The notes under the pieces were generated by a model. That model saw nothing but the letters and a program-made list of their open reading frames with translations. It did not search any database and was not told the origin of the DNA. A stretch of 64,000 nucleotides of DNA from Neurospora tetraspora (taxonomy: Eukaryota > Ascomycota > Sordariomycetes > Sordariales > Sordariaceae), in the NCBI RefSeq assembly GCF_033439725.1, contig NW_026944390.1, positions 2,356,001-2,420,000 of the forward strand, given 5' to 3'. Below are positions 12,501 to 25,301 of this stretch, piece after piece. Position numbers and translations under genes: made by a program. How positions within the stretch are numbered: position 1 is the first letter of the stretch; each line of letters opens with the position of its first letter.

Positions 12501-15500
12501 ATTGTAATATATTCGTAAAAAGTTTCTATAATAAGTAAAATTAGTATTAGAATTAGTAATAAATATATTAAAGTAAGAATCCCTTTAGTATAATTGTTTT
12601 AAACCCTATTTGTATATATATAGATTGCTATTATATATGTAATAGTTTTTCTAGTATTAATATTGTTAGTTAATATAGTGGTTTTTAAAGGGCTTTATTT
12701 AAGCTGGCGAATAATATATATATTTAAACTGCGAAATTAATATATAATAATTTTAAATTATTTTTCTATAGGGAAAATTTAAAGAGGTAGGAATAGGAAT
12801 AAATAGTATGTACCAGCTTCGAATAGTTTTTTTATAAAGAAAGTATAAAGAGGCGCGAATAGGCATAAATACCAAATAAATTTACTAATAAATTAATATC
12901 ATAGTAGGGATCGGTTTTTACCGCTGAAATCCTAATTTACTTAATTATATTAGCCCTTTAAGGTAGCGAAATTTATAAATCTACCCGCTTCGGGCGGGTG
13001 GATTTAACTTTTATTGACGGGGCGACCCTAATTAATTATTATATTATATATTAAGTCGGTAATTCAATTTTAATATTATTTCTAGAATAAGTAACTGCGC
13101 TATTATAATTAAATTACAATAAAATTATATTTCTATTATTTTTTAACGTATCGATTCTTCCTATTTATATTTTTATTATGAATTTCGGTTTTATATTCTA
13201 ATTTCCTTTAATAAATAATCGTATTCTCTTTTAGCTGTTATATAAGTTTCTTATAAACTTCGCTATTTTTGTCATACTATATATAATACTTTAAATCTCC
13301 CTTATTAAAGTAAATGGGTTAGGGTTATCTATATTAAATAGTATATTACGTTTTACTAGTATCATAAATCAGCAAATGTAGCCGGAGCGGTTTTAAGTAA
13401 ATATTATAAGTTATACGAATAAAATTTTAAATATTGATTCTAAAATTAAAATCGATATTTTAAAATATAAGTTGGAAAATTACCACGCGCTTAGCGAATT
13501 AATTAATCCTTCTAATTCCTAATAAATTTCTTCTCTTTCGATAACTTTAGAAAAATCCGGCCTAATTATTTAAAAATAGCTAAATTATATATTAATTTTT
13601 TTAGGCGGTTTAAATTTTAAATTAATACCTAAAATTTATCGAAGTCCGAAAATTCGTCGACGGCCTTAAGGCTATCCTATACTATTAAATATAATCGATT
13701 AATAATAATTTAAACGAAGTTATTTATCGATTTTTTATACCCTTCGTAGTTTAAAATCCCCGGCTAATCGTCTAAGGAAATAATTTAATAAAGTATAGCT
13801 TTTCTAAATTATATACTGTTATAGCCGGCTAAATAGCAATCTTTTGTAATACGACGAATAATAGTATAAATATAGTATAATATAGTACGTACTTAATTAT
13901 CGGCGGAAAACCTCCTTAATAACCCTTCTTATTCTATTTCTTATAAAGGTTTTAAATATATTACAATTCCTTAAACTAATTAATTCTAATTTAAAGTGTT
14001 TTAAAATACGTTAAATATATAGTGTAAAACGTTACTATTATATAAATTTTCTATTAATATACTAACGATCGCTATTATTCGGTAAGGCTCTTCAAATCCC
14101 CAATCTAAATCGCGTATAGAATATAGGTCAATTCGTCCTATTACATTATAATTATTAATATATACCCGTATTATTTATCGTAAAAGTATCTAGGAAAGGG
14201 TTTTAATATATTAGTCTAATTACTAAAGCTTGTGCTAGTTTAAAACTTATTACTGAATTCGTAGGATATTTTTAAATATATAAAAGAATTAAAAGTATTC
14301 GCTACTAGATATAAACTAGCGAAATAGTATAAAAAGGAGGATATTATTTTATTATAAGGAAACGGTAAATAAAATCTTAATATAAAGGGTATATATATTT
14401 ATATTCGGTATATTATGTTAAAGTATGTGTATTAATATACCTTAGTATACTAATGATAATTTTAACCATATAAAAGGCGTTTACTTTTAATTTAAATATA
14501 ATAATCTATTTAAGTAATAAAGTTTCTAAGAGCGATAATAATTCCTCTTATCGATATTTATTATTAATAAGTTTGGGGGTAATATAAACGACTAGATAGA
14601 TATTATTTCCCTTATAATAACCGGGAATTTTATAACTATTACCGAAATTAAATTATGATATAATTATCTTTATTATGTAATAAGTAGCGTAAAGTAAGTA
14701 TTCTTTATTAATTAATATATTCTTGCGGTAATCTTTCTTATATTTCTTAATTTATTTATTATTACTTAAATAATATTAGGAAAAGGGGGGGTAATAGAAG
14801 TAAAATAATATTACGAAGTCGGTACCGTCGAAGAAAATTAAGGGGGGGTTTGGATTAAGATTTTTTATTACATTAATTCGCCCAGACCGGACGGCATTCT
14901 AATTATTATGCGTATTAGAATCGTCTATAATATATTATTTCTCTGTGTAGAAACTTTATTATTTAATTATAATTATAAATTTGCTCGAACGTTATTTTTC
15001 TACGTAGACATTTTATTATTTGATTATAACTACAAATTTACTTATATAAAGTAATAAAATATCGATTAGGGGTTTCTAGTAAGTTATTTTTTTATAAGGA
15101 AACGAAAGGGAAGGCGCGAATTATAAAAAAGAAAAAAAAGAAGGATAGGAAGGGACGATTTAAAAGGGGTTTTATACCCTATGTATATAAATTTATTTCG
15201 AAGAGGGTAAATATTATAGGATATTAATTAAATTAGACCTTCCCTATAGAAAAATAATATATTTTAATTAAAGATTTATATAGGGCGTTTTAAGGGTTTA
15301 ATAAAAGCATTCTTATTCTCCTTATAATTATCTATCTTTTATATTTATTACTTATAATATTATAATGAATATTCGGTAATTATAATTATTATAATATCCC
15401 CGGTTATATAAAGGCGGAATTAACTACGTATAGGGAAAGTCCTATAAGGGTAGCCTTATAAACGTATAAATATTATTATTTATTTTAAATTGCTATGTAA

Positions 15501-18500
15501 ATCTATAATTATATATAGTATATTACCTAACGAAAATAAATTATTTATAAAGAATGTATAAATCGTATTAATAATTAAAATAAATGCTTCCCGCTCTTAA
15601 AATTTACCCTCCTTTATTAATTAAAATAATGTTAGTTAAGCTTTAGTATTTTCTTTTTATATTCTAATATTTGCAATTTCCGCTTCTATTTGCTTTGTAA
15701 AAATATTTTTAAATTCGATAACGTATATTAATTCTCTATTTCTTTCTTTAACCTATACTTTTCTTACCCTTTAAATTAATATTCGTAGCCATAGAGTAAA
15801 TATTTAAGGCAATCGACGTTTAATATATATATTAAATTTCTAAGGATATTTTACTAATTCATCCGAGAAATATATAAGATTAACTTTAGAATGGTAATAT
15901 TAAAGATTTAGCCTCTATAAAGGGTTAATTACTATTAAAAAACCCGAAATAAAAATATAATTAGGGAATTATTAAAGATTAACCCTATTATATTTTATAG
16001 AGTAGAAATAGAAGGGGTAGTTAAAGGACGAGGAGGGGTTATTAGATTAAAGAAGATTAATATTTTTTTAATTATTTTTTTAATTATAGGCGTACTATCC
16101 CTCTTCTATTTATTTATATTAAATTAACCGCGAATATATCGAATGAATTATTAATTTATTATTAATTTACTATCTATCCTTATTATATTATAATTCAATC
16201 AATCTATTAACGAATTAGTTCAATACCCAAATTTAAAACTATATTTTGCCCAAATATCCTCGTATACTATAAGCTAGCAATCGAGTCTTATATTCCTATT
16301 AATATATTAATTACGATGTATAAGTAATGGATTTCTAATATATTAATAATGTATTCTAATTAATAATTTACGCATAAATATAAGGAAGTAACGATACAAA
16401 CCGCTCGTTCTAACGGTAGGATTGCTTATACAATATTTCGACTATATTAATATTTAGTCGAAGTATATTCTATATTTTTCAATTTATTTTGGAATAAGTA
16501 CGATTATACTTAATACGAACCTCTTTTAATGAATTATTTAAGGAATAATTAATTAAGTATATAATTAGAAACATAAAGATAAATAATTATTAATTTATAT
16601 ATTAAATATTAATAGAACTATATGTATTTTATTAAGGGTTTAATAAGTAAATAACCCTTCTATCTATTAGCGAAATTACGGTTTATTCTTTATGTACCTT
16701 TTAATACTACGCTTAAAGTAAATGTAGTAAAATTGTACTATATAGTAAGTAAAATATATAGCCCTACGGAGAATAAGGATTAATTTTAAATATATACGCC
16801 GAAAATCCTATACTGATGAATAAAAAAGTAAACAATAATACATTATAAAAATCTTAAAATTTAATAACGTACCTATAACTACCTTAACATTTTAATTTAT
16901 AATAATACTATAAAAGCCCTCTCTAAATAATTTACGCTATTAAACTATATATCTATAATCCTTTTCGAAAATTTCAAATACTATCTTAAAAGTAAGTACG
17001 TATATCTTCGCCAAATTAGCATTAGTAAGGATCTAAATAAGAAGAATAATTATTAAAATTAAAAAAAGGGACAAATCTGGGATAACTTAATAATTTAAAT
17101 CGTTTTATTTATTTTAAGTAGAAGCCCTAAATAATTTCCCTATTCTCTATACTAGAAAAATATTTATAATTTATATCCAATTTAAAGGAGTTAATAAAGC
17201 GTTTATAAAAGAATTCTACTTATTCCTTAAAAAATAAATAATTATAAAATTAGTCCTATCGCTAAGGATTTTCTAAATATACTATAGGAGAAAGTCAGTA
17301 ATTTATTTCTAAAAATACCGGACGTATAAACCTATACGAAAGTTTGGATTTTAATATTTTAATTAATACTCTTATATTATAGTTTTAAGGCTCGAAGTCC
17401 CTAAAGGCTAATAAAGAGCGCGATACTTTTTAATTACTAAATAAACCTTATTAATATTATGTAAATTCGGATAGAGTTAATTAATAGTATTAGTACTATA
17501 TTCGTTAAAGAATTAAATAAAATAGAGGTTGCAGGTTAAATTTACTAAATCTTTAATTAATAATTAGCTCATCCCTAATTCATTAGCGATATATCCTAAA
17601 TTAATTTACTCCAAATTATACTAAAGTCGTTAACCTTCTCTAATACCATATTAAATTATCGATAATCCATTTAGGGGTTTTATTGAATAGTAGGGGTAAG
17701 TAGTAATATTGACTATAGGAAATTATAACAATATATAGGATGGTTTTAGTATCGATAAGAATATAATAATTAAAGGTAATATCGTAGAATCGAATCGTTA
17801 TAGTACTATAGCCTTAAACGTAATCAATTTCTAATTTATTAATAATAAATTATAAATAGTCCTAAATATATTAAATAAGAATCTACTTACTATAGCGCAA
17901 CTTTTTTAATAATCTAAATCTTACTTCAACACACATTTTAATACGTAATAAATTAAATATAGAATGTTTCGAATAGCCTTTAATAATTAATTTAATATAT
18001 AGCCAATATTAATAAAGGTTATTAAGGACGAAATAGAAGAAGTATATATACTTTCCAATCTTCGAAATCTAATACTTCAAATAATAGCGATTATAGCTGA
18101 TTAATATCTAAATAAATATAAATATCAAATATAATACAGATTTATTAGGGATATATCGTAAATAAATATCTACCTTCAATATATACCAAACGAACTTATA
18201 CAACGCTTTCGTTTCTTTATAACTATATATCTCCCAACGCTTCCTAATCGCCTATACCCAATTATTTATTGAAATAATATTAATCGAAAATAATTATCTT
18301 AAATTAAATTAAAATAATACAGAAAATAATTTAGGCATAATAAATCACGGATATATTGGGATAAGTTCATACTTAATAATTCGCCTAATTAATAGGACTT
18401 CATTTTATTAAAAGCGAATTTTAAATAAAAAATTTATAACTTCCTTATCGATTATAGGGGTAGAGCCTTATTAGTAAATTTATAAAATTCGCAGGTCTAA

Positions 18501-19429
18501 ATATTTATAACATCTAATACTACTATATTTGAATGTAAAATAATAGCATATAGCGTTATTCAAATAATTTAACGAAGTATTCTTAATAGGCATTTTCCGT
18601 TAGATATAATATTAAATCTATACTATTGTAAATTAATTATTAGAATTATCTATACAAATATTTATTTAAAAATAACCTTTTTATATACTTCCTACTACAA
18701 TGCTTGAACTTATGCTTCATTTAAATCTTTAATATATATAACGTAGGCTACGCTATTAATAGAAGATTCTGGGTATTTAAAAATAGCTATAATATAATAT
18801 GTTATTTAAATAAAATTAGAATATTAACTAATATTATCGGATAAAATAAATATTAGGCCCATAGGTTCGACCTTTAAATAATTAATATATTATATTATTA
18901 ATTTATAGGAAATATAATTACGATCGTGTAGTATTATATTCGTCCACTTATTAGGAAGTCAGTTAGCATCGATATATTAAAAAGGATTATATCCTTCAAC
19001 TCCTCTAACTTATTAAATTCGGCCGCTATACTATCTACTTATTCCAAGTCAAATGTCGTTAATAATTTAGTAAAAACTATATTATTCCATTTAATTAAGC
19101 CGAACCTAGTAATAATAACTAAGGTATCGGCGTTAGTAATATTATTATTAGCCATTTTACGAAGATAATTTAAGGATATATTAAAAATAATTTACGAACT
19201 ATTCGTATACAACGAAGAGATATCGGTCGTAGTCAGTTTATAATCGTATTTAGATATGCAATTATTAGTATTTAAAAGGAATATTGAAAAACGCGAATCA
19301 TATTATTTCTCTATAGGGAACTTTGAGCAAGCGATTAATTATTTTTCTACAGGGAAAGAAAATATTAAGGGAGCGAGAGTTGGATAAAAGATTTTTCATA
19401 GTATAGGGTCGTCTTGGCGTATCCACTTA

Positions 19430-19484
19430 GGTTAGGAAATTTTAATAATAGGGTCGGGTCATGTAAGTACTCACCTACGTACCC
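19430..19484 (+). repeat. Right copy of the degenerate inverted repeat at the edge of the RIP block
   Basis: Outward-reading partner of 2966-3017, beginning GGTTAGGAAATTTT. Composition changes from AT-rich to normal at this point. Confidence 0.4.
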
Positions 19485-20664
19485 CAGCGCTACCCTGCCG
19501 CGCCTTCCTAAACACCCGACACCGGCCAAATTTGCAACAGCCCCCCCCCGTGGAGGTCTGGAGGGGCGGGCTGCAGGAAAGGCGAGCAAGGTTACAAGGT
19601 GATAAAGTTACTCCAGCGTGGCACTCAATGCTGCGTATCGTATTGTACACGTACGATTGCATATGTATAAGCCTTCTCCATTGCATTCTCCAAGCAGACT
19701 CGACGTAGGAACACATGTCGAAGAAGCGTGATCTAGATGTGCTGAACTTATGTTTAATATCTGGGAGTGTATGAGGTTCGCGTTGGGTTGTGCATTACCC
19801 GAAGCGGCTAGCAGCGAGCAGTGTTGGTGGAGAGGGTTGTCAGTTACGTATTTACAATCTTTCGTGTCTCTGAAATATTACCCCGTACGGGTACGATTAC
19901 AACAGCTCAGATCCCCCTCCACTGTGGCACCTACACCTTCCAGGTTCCCCTTCTTCCCCCTGGCATCCCTCCAGCCCAGTCGCCAGTCCTCTGGCCTGTT
20001 TCTGCCCGCGAAGCGAATCTGTGCCCGTCCTCAAGGTGCCCGTTCCTGCCTCGCTGAGTCGTTGCTACGCCCACCCGCCCACTCCACACCCTCACTGGCC
20101 TGTCCTGTCCACTGGCCGTCCCACTGCCCTGTCCCACTGTCCACACATGCCCGCCTGTTGCCCCAGTCCGGCTGTCAGACCGCCCATCCCCCATTTAAAC
20201 CAGTGCGGCTCCCCCAAATAATCTCTTCCCGCCGTTTTTCGTCACTACTTCCCCATACCACTCAACGTTCCCCAACAATCACCCACATCGCATCCAACCC
20301 GCGCCTGCACCACAGACAGCACTTGACCTCATCAAGGAAGACAACACAACACGACATACGAACCAACAAAGCACCTGCTCCGATCTCCACAACAACACAC
20401 CGATCTGCGATCCCTTGACAACACCATCGTCAAAAATTTTACTTCCGGATTTCGGAGTCTTCGGCGCAGCAAACAACAACCTAGCGAAAACGAGCGAGGA
20501 GGAAAAAGAGGGATTTCTGTCAAGAACCTTTGGCGAACTTTTCCCTCACCTCTACTCCTGCAGCTGCACGCAAGCGAGCGCAATAGCTCAATCGGAAAAT
20601 CACAAAACACCACATCTCCAGGACGTTAATTGGGACAACTAGGTCCCAAGAGGAGGCGGATCAC
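19485..20664 (+). promoter_or_regulatory. Promoter and long leader of cre-1 with SYGGRG sites
   Basis: This is 1.2 kb of pyrimidine-rich upstream DNA. Matches to the CreA/CRE-1 binding consensus SYGGRG occur at 19558 (CTGGAG) and, on the minus strand, at 19482, 19969, 20161 and 20616 (CCCCAG or CTCCAG). Autoregulation is established for CreA/Cre1 homologues in other ascomycetes, so self-repression is plausible here. Several short upstream open frames precede the ATG. The 222-codon frame 19750-20418 lies inside this leader/promoter, is Ser/Pro/His-rich with no domain, and is not called. Confidence 0.55.
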
Positions 20665-21939
20665 ATGCAACGCGTACAGTCAGCAGTAGATTTTTCCAAT
20701 CTTCTGAATCCATCGGAATCAACGGCAGAGAAGAGAGATCACAGCGGCTCCCCAAGACAACAAGCCGCACAACCACAACAACCACAGCCCGAAGCAGACA
20801 TGGCGACAGTCGGTTTGTTGCGCCCCAACGGGCCCCTGCCTGGTGCCCAACCCACTGAGCCCGCCAACGAGCTCCCACGGCCTTACAAGTGCCCCCTGTG
20901 CGACAAGGCTTTCCACCGCCTGGAGCATCAGACAAGACACATTCGCACACACACAGGAGAGAAGCCGCACGCGTGCCAGTTCCCGGGGTGTAGCAAGAAG
21001 TTCTCGCGTTCGGACGAGCTGACTCGGCACTCGAGGATACACAGCAATCCTAACTCGCGGAGGGGAAACAAGGGCCAGCAGCAGCAGCAGCATCCCCTTG
21101 TTCACAGTCACGGGTTGCAGCCCGACATGATGCCTCCTCCCGGCCCCAAGGCTATCCGCTCTGCTCCCCCTTCCTCCATGTCCTCTCCCAACGTGTCACC
21201 CCCTCACCACTCTTACAGCCCTTACAACTTTGCTCCCTCGGGTCTCAACCCCTATAGCCATTCCCGTAGCTCCGCCGGCAGCCAAAGTGGCCCTGATATC
21301 TCGCTCCTCGCGAGGGCCGCCGGACAAGTTGAGCGGGACGGCGCCGGTCATCATCAATTTCAGCCACGATTCCAGTTCTACGGAAACACTCTGCATGCCG
21401 CTGCGGCTTCCAGGAATCAGCTCCCTGGGCTCCAGGCTTATCACATGTCCAGGTCGCACTCCCACGAGGATCACGACGACCACTATGGCCAGTCCTACAG
21501 GCATGCCAAGAGGTCGAGACCCAACTCGCCCAACTCGACAGCACCTTCTTCCCCAACATTCTCTCACGATTCGCTATCGCCCACTCCCGATCACACACCA
21601 CTCGCTACTCCTGCTCACTCGCCTCGTCTGCGCCCTCATCCTGGCCTTGAGCTACCCCCTTTCAGGAATCTCTCCCTGGGCCAGCAGCACACGACGCCAG
21701 CGCTGGCTCCTCTCGAGCCCGCTCTTGATGGGCAGTTCTCGCTTACTCAGACTCCTCCCGCTGCGTCCAGGAGCAGTGGCATGTCCTTGACCGACATCAT
21801 CAGCCGACCTGATGGCACTCAAAGGAAACTTCCTGTGCCGAAAGTTGCCGTCCAGGATTTGCTTGGGCCAGCCGATGGGTTTATCAGGAGCTCTTCTTCT
21901 ACCAGCCTCTCTGGAGCGGAGATGATGGACAGGTTATAA
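20665..21939 (+). CDS. cre-1: CRE-1/CreA carbon catabolite repressor, C2H2 zinc-finger transcription factor
   Basis: 424 residues, one exon, start at the ATG that gives the family N-terminus ([14 protein letters not shown]). Two C2H2 fingers follow: residues 74-96 (C76, C79, H92, H96) and 102-126 (C104, C109, H122, H126), joined by the HTGEKP linker. After them come a short basic stretch and a poly-Gln run (residues 138-142), a His/Ser/Pro-rich middle, the conserved LPPFRNLSL segment and a C-terminus [11 protein letters not shown]. The family acts in the nucleus, binds SYGGRG and represses genes for alternative carbon use (cellulases, xylanases, alcohol and maltose genes) when glucose is present. 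Finger spacing and the C-terminal segment separate it from other C2H2 factors. Nothing looks broken. A 3' UTR probably extends several hundred bases downstream. Confidence 0.95.
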   Translation: MQRVQSAVDFSNLLNPSESTAEKRDHSGSPRQQAAQPQQPQPEADMATVGLLRPNGPLPGAQPTEPANELPRPYKCPLCDKAFHRLEHQTRHIRTHTGEKPHACQFPGCSKKFSRSDELTRHSRIHSNPNSRRGNKGQQQQQHPLVHSHGLQPDMMPPPGPKAIRSAPPSSMSSPNVSPPHHSYSPYNFAPSGLNPYSHSRSSAGSQSGPDISLLARAAGQVERDGAGHHQFQPRFQFYGNTLHAAAASRNQLPGLQAYHMSRSHSHEDHDDHYGQSYRHAKRSRPNSPNSTAPSSPTFSHDSLSPTPDHTPLATPAHSPRLRPHPGLELPPFRNLSLGQQHTTPALAPLEPALDGQFSLTQTPPAASRSSGMSLTDIISRPDGTQRKLPVPKVAVQDLLGPADGFIRSSSSTSLSGAEMMDRL

Positions 21940-23370
21940 AGCAACATCAGCGAACAACCTTGGCTTCTGGAACTTGTTCGATAACGACGAATGACAACAA
22001 CTAGCGGGAACTAGCGGGACGATATAGAAGGATACAAAGTTTGGCGTTCAATGGGTCGATTCCTCTCATCATATTTTGGGTTGCCACTGGTTCTTGGCTA
22101 GGAGCTGGCGGTGGAGTATGGCTTGCATAGAGAGCCTTTGATCATTTGGTTGGGCTCTTGCTAGCGGGCGAATGGCATTGGAAACCGGACAGTCGGCACA
22201 GCGAAATCTTTTTTTTAATTGGTTATGGACTACTGGGAACATTATAGAATTGGGGAGGCATACATCTGCTTTTGGAATCAGGAAATATTTCCTTTCTACA
22301 TCTGTGTTTCATCATATTGATTGGCGTGTTTTTCTTGCGACCGAATAGATTTGGCTTCATCATACCATCTCCCATCTCTCCTCTGGTCATGGCAGACAGG
22401 CAGGCAGGAATTCAAAACGAGAGAGACTCTCTTCTTCATTTTGTCATCAAAACGGTTCAAGATTTGGGGACATGAACGTGGTCGGAGTGTAATCTTTAGT
22501 GCGTCTGGTAAACAACAGGGTGATCAAAGCAAACAAGCAATACACTAGCTTACTTTAGGGTATTGCACCCGCGTTTACTCGAACAACAGTCCTTTTTCCA
22601 CTTGCTCACATGGGTGATGTTTGATCTTGTTTTGATAAATGCCCCTTTCGCCTTCGAAGCGGTGTGTATCATATCACTACCGATTGATGATTATCATCAC
22701 AGTAATCTTTCCTCCTATTCTATATTGGTGCAAGGTAAACTATCATGCCATTGAAAATCAGTCTGTGTGCGCGAGTGTGTCTCCCGAACTGTGTCTCAAT
22801 TCCATCAACCGTGTGACACAGACACACCCACTCCAGTCCGGGGTTACGAAAAAGTCGGGGCGGGCTGGCGGGCAGCAACGAATTCAGCTTTTCCCTTCCC
22901 CTCCCCATCCCCTCCTCCCCATCCGAAACGTTACTCTTTTTTTACTTTACCCCGTACTTTCTACCCCAACTTTTTTAGCTTTTTAGCTGATCAACACCAC
23001 ACACCATCCCGCACACCACTAGTGGCATTCAAAGACTCATCTGACACCCAACAGCCCGGCATGAATGAGGAACCATGGAGGCCATGGGACCAATGACTGA
23101 TGCCTCCCCCCCACGCTAAGTACAGTCTTGTGAGTATGCCGTACCCAGATTTGACCTTTTGGCTTGGAAGGCTGGTGTGGTGCAGTAACTCTGGCAGGTC
23201 TGTACAGTATAGAGAGGGAGTCAGATAACGTTGGCGGCACATCACTTCTTTCTTTTTCTTGATTTTCCGATCCGTTTTAGGTTGTCGTTAACGGGCATCA
23301 TCAGACAGACAGAACATCAGGTATTAGTTGTGTTTCGGTAGCCGCTGGCTGGCTCATCCATCTCGAGTGC

Positions 23371-23418
23371 GTGGGTGTGTGTGTGTGTGTGTGCGATCAG
23401 TGAGTGAGTGAGTGAGTG
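23371..23418. repeat. (GT)n and (GTGA)n microsatellites
   Basis: A GT run of about 22 bp (23371-23393) is followed after a few bases by four to five TGAG tetramers (23400-23418). Confidence 0.9.
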
Positions 23419-25270
23419 ATCAGCCGGAGGATGGTTCCGACCCGATACACCCCATACGTTCATCTACGTATATGATACGAGTGACCGACCCAAGTATGTA
23501 AGGACGGAGACCCGAGTGACCCGAGTAGCCCGGGTGACCCGACCGGCGGCGTCTTCAGCTGCGCGCGGGTTTTTTATCGATAGTTCAATCTTGGCAAGTC
23601 CTCGGGATGGCCTGGGCGCGGGTGCCAAACAGGTATATAGCCCAGGGTGGGAAAGTGTACCCGAGAGGAGGGTGAGGTTTGCTAATACATGGATACTGCG
23701 CAATCGATGGCTTCTTCGATGGAATGTACGCTAGGCTCTTCAATGACTGACTCCGAGTAGGAGTAGGTACACAAGAAACTGAGCTAAGGTAAGGCGGTTT
23801 GCCCCTCCGACACTTTGACAGTTTCGGTTTAGCGAATTAGGTGAGCACTGCGTAATGTGAGCTTGGCTTTCGCTTAGTCTTGCTGTTTGAGCGGGTTAGT
23901 TAGCGAGGCATTACGTTGCAACTTTCAAGCGAAGTCTTCTGGGTTACCCCAAATTATTTTTTTTACTTAAGGTAATGCCGTTACAGTGAAACTGTGGAAG
24001 AAAAAAAGAACTGAAGGGACTAACTTAACTTAGTAAGTAGGATTTTAAGAGAAGGTTTATTTCTGAAATCACACACCAAACGCAAGCACTGCGCACCGAA
24101 CCTCCGCGCCTCTTGGAGCTGACGACGACGAGGCCGGAAACGATGCCAATGACCCCGGCAGACCGAAAACCAAGGAAATTCGTGCCCTGCTTTGATCGGT
24201 TATCCCCGTGGGGATCTGTGAGATGTGGCCCAGCGCATGGGAGGGCGAGGCGCAGCTTTCGCGGCAGTACGTAAAGCTGTGGTTCCCGTTTGTGGTTCGT
24301 AGTCCTTGGTTGTCCTTGGGGCCCCCTTGGCATGACAACCTCCAAGATGGAAAATGGTGACAATGCCGAGTAGTAATACGGGGGTCCCGAATGGGGACAC
24401 CACCATCTCTGCCTTCAACACTTGCTGGGAGATGGTGTCCTCATTTTTGAAACAGGCACCCAGGCCGATTGCGGAGTGAATCTTCTCAACCTCACTGGCC
24501 TTATCTCGCAGTGACAACATCTCCTAGACGGCTGTGCAAAAAGGACCGGAGCAAACCGGAGGCCATTGTGTGTTACTCATAGGTTTGTAACAAGTAACAA
24601 TGGATGATGTGTAATTGTGTATCATGTCAGCTTTCGTTGACATTCCGTTTCTCTTGTGTGGCTGGGCTGGATTGTTCTCTTTTCTTAGCCACTCATCCAC
24701 TGAAACTGCCCTGAATGCCTACCCCTTATTTGATCAGCGATCGGGGGGTGTCTAATCCGAGTGTTTATCTGGTCTTGGCTCTTGAGATTGCGGGGTGAGA
24801 GAAAGTCCGGGGCACAGCCTGGGGTAGAATGGGTGATAAGCAATGAGATGGGACCTGGACAGCGCCGCTGCGCAAAGCGTAAATTGAGGGCAGTCGAAGA
24901 GAATTCGTTGGTTACCTTGGTTGGCCAGCGTTGAGCAGCTGTCTTGGTGATATCATATTGGAGACAGGAGGTTGATGTTGGGTGATTATCCTCTGGAGTT
25001 TGAGGAGAAACAGCTCGAAAAGGAACATTTACAAGGAAAAGTGTAAAGGAGGGCATTCGACGTTCGAAACAGTCAGGGGTTTGAAGGCCAATCTTATGCC
25101 ATGTTTGTGCATCATCCCCTCTCTGTATTAGACTAGCTCTCGGCATGCGCCGCATCGCATCGCATCAGCAGATCTCGAAAATGGGACATACGATCCTCTC
25201 TGTGTGGGCTCACCGCAACTCGTCGGTTGGTGTTTTGGACTGTAACTGAGGCAGCCTGAAAAGTGCTGTT

Positions 25271-25301
25271 TGGGTAAATGGTTGGGTAAATGGTTGGGTA
25301 A
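25271..25301. repeat. 12 bp tandem repeat, about 2.5 units
   Basis: TGGGTAAATGGT is repeated twice, then TGGGTAA. Confidence 0.9.

Larger units (their letters stand above)
3018..19429. other. 16.4 kb RIP-mutated AT-rich block (heterochromatin-like)
   Basis: The whole stretch is AT-rich with frequent TpA and very few CpA or TpG, while CpG and CpC still occur. That is the pattern left by Neurospora RIP, which converts C to T mainly in CpA. No open frame longer than about 75 codons survives and no splice-bearing gene is visible. It contains decayed tandem repeats (listed separately), a low-complexity coding remnant at 3735-3945 and at least ten copies of a short palindrome near TTTCTCTATAGAGAAA. 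It is probably one or more nested transposons. Their families cannot be named from what is left. In Neurospora such tracts normally carry H3K9me3 and DNA methylation, which is known of the genus and not visible here. Confidence 0.85.

Noticed and set aside
19750-20418. 222-codon frame upstream of cre-1
   Set aside because: Pyrimidine-rich promoter/leader, Pro/Ser/His-rich product without a domain.
24200-24520. Minus-strand frame starting MLSLRDKASEVEKIHSAIG
   Set aside because: Beginning looks protein-like but the remainder does not, and no splice pattern extends it.
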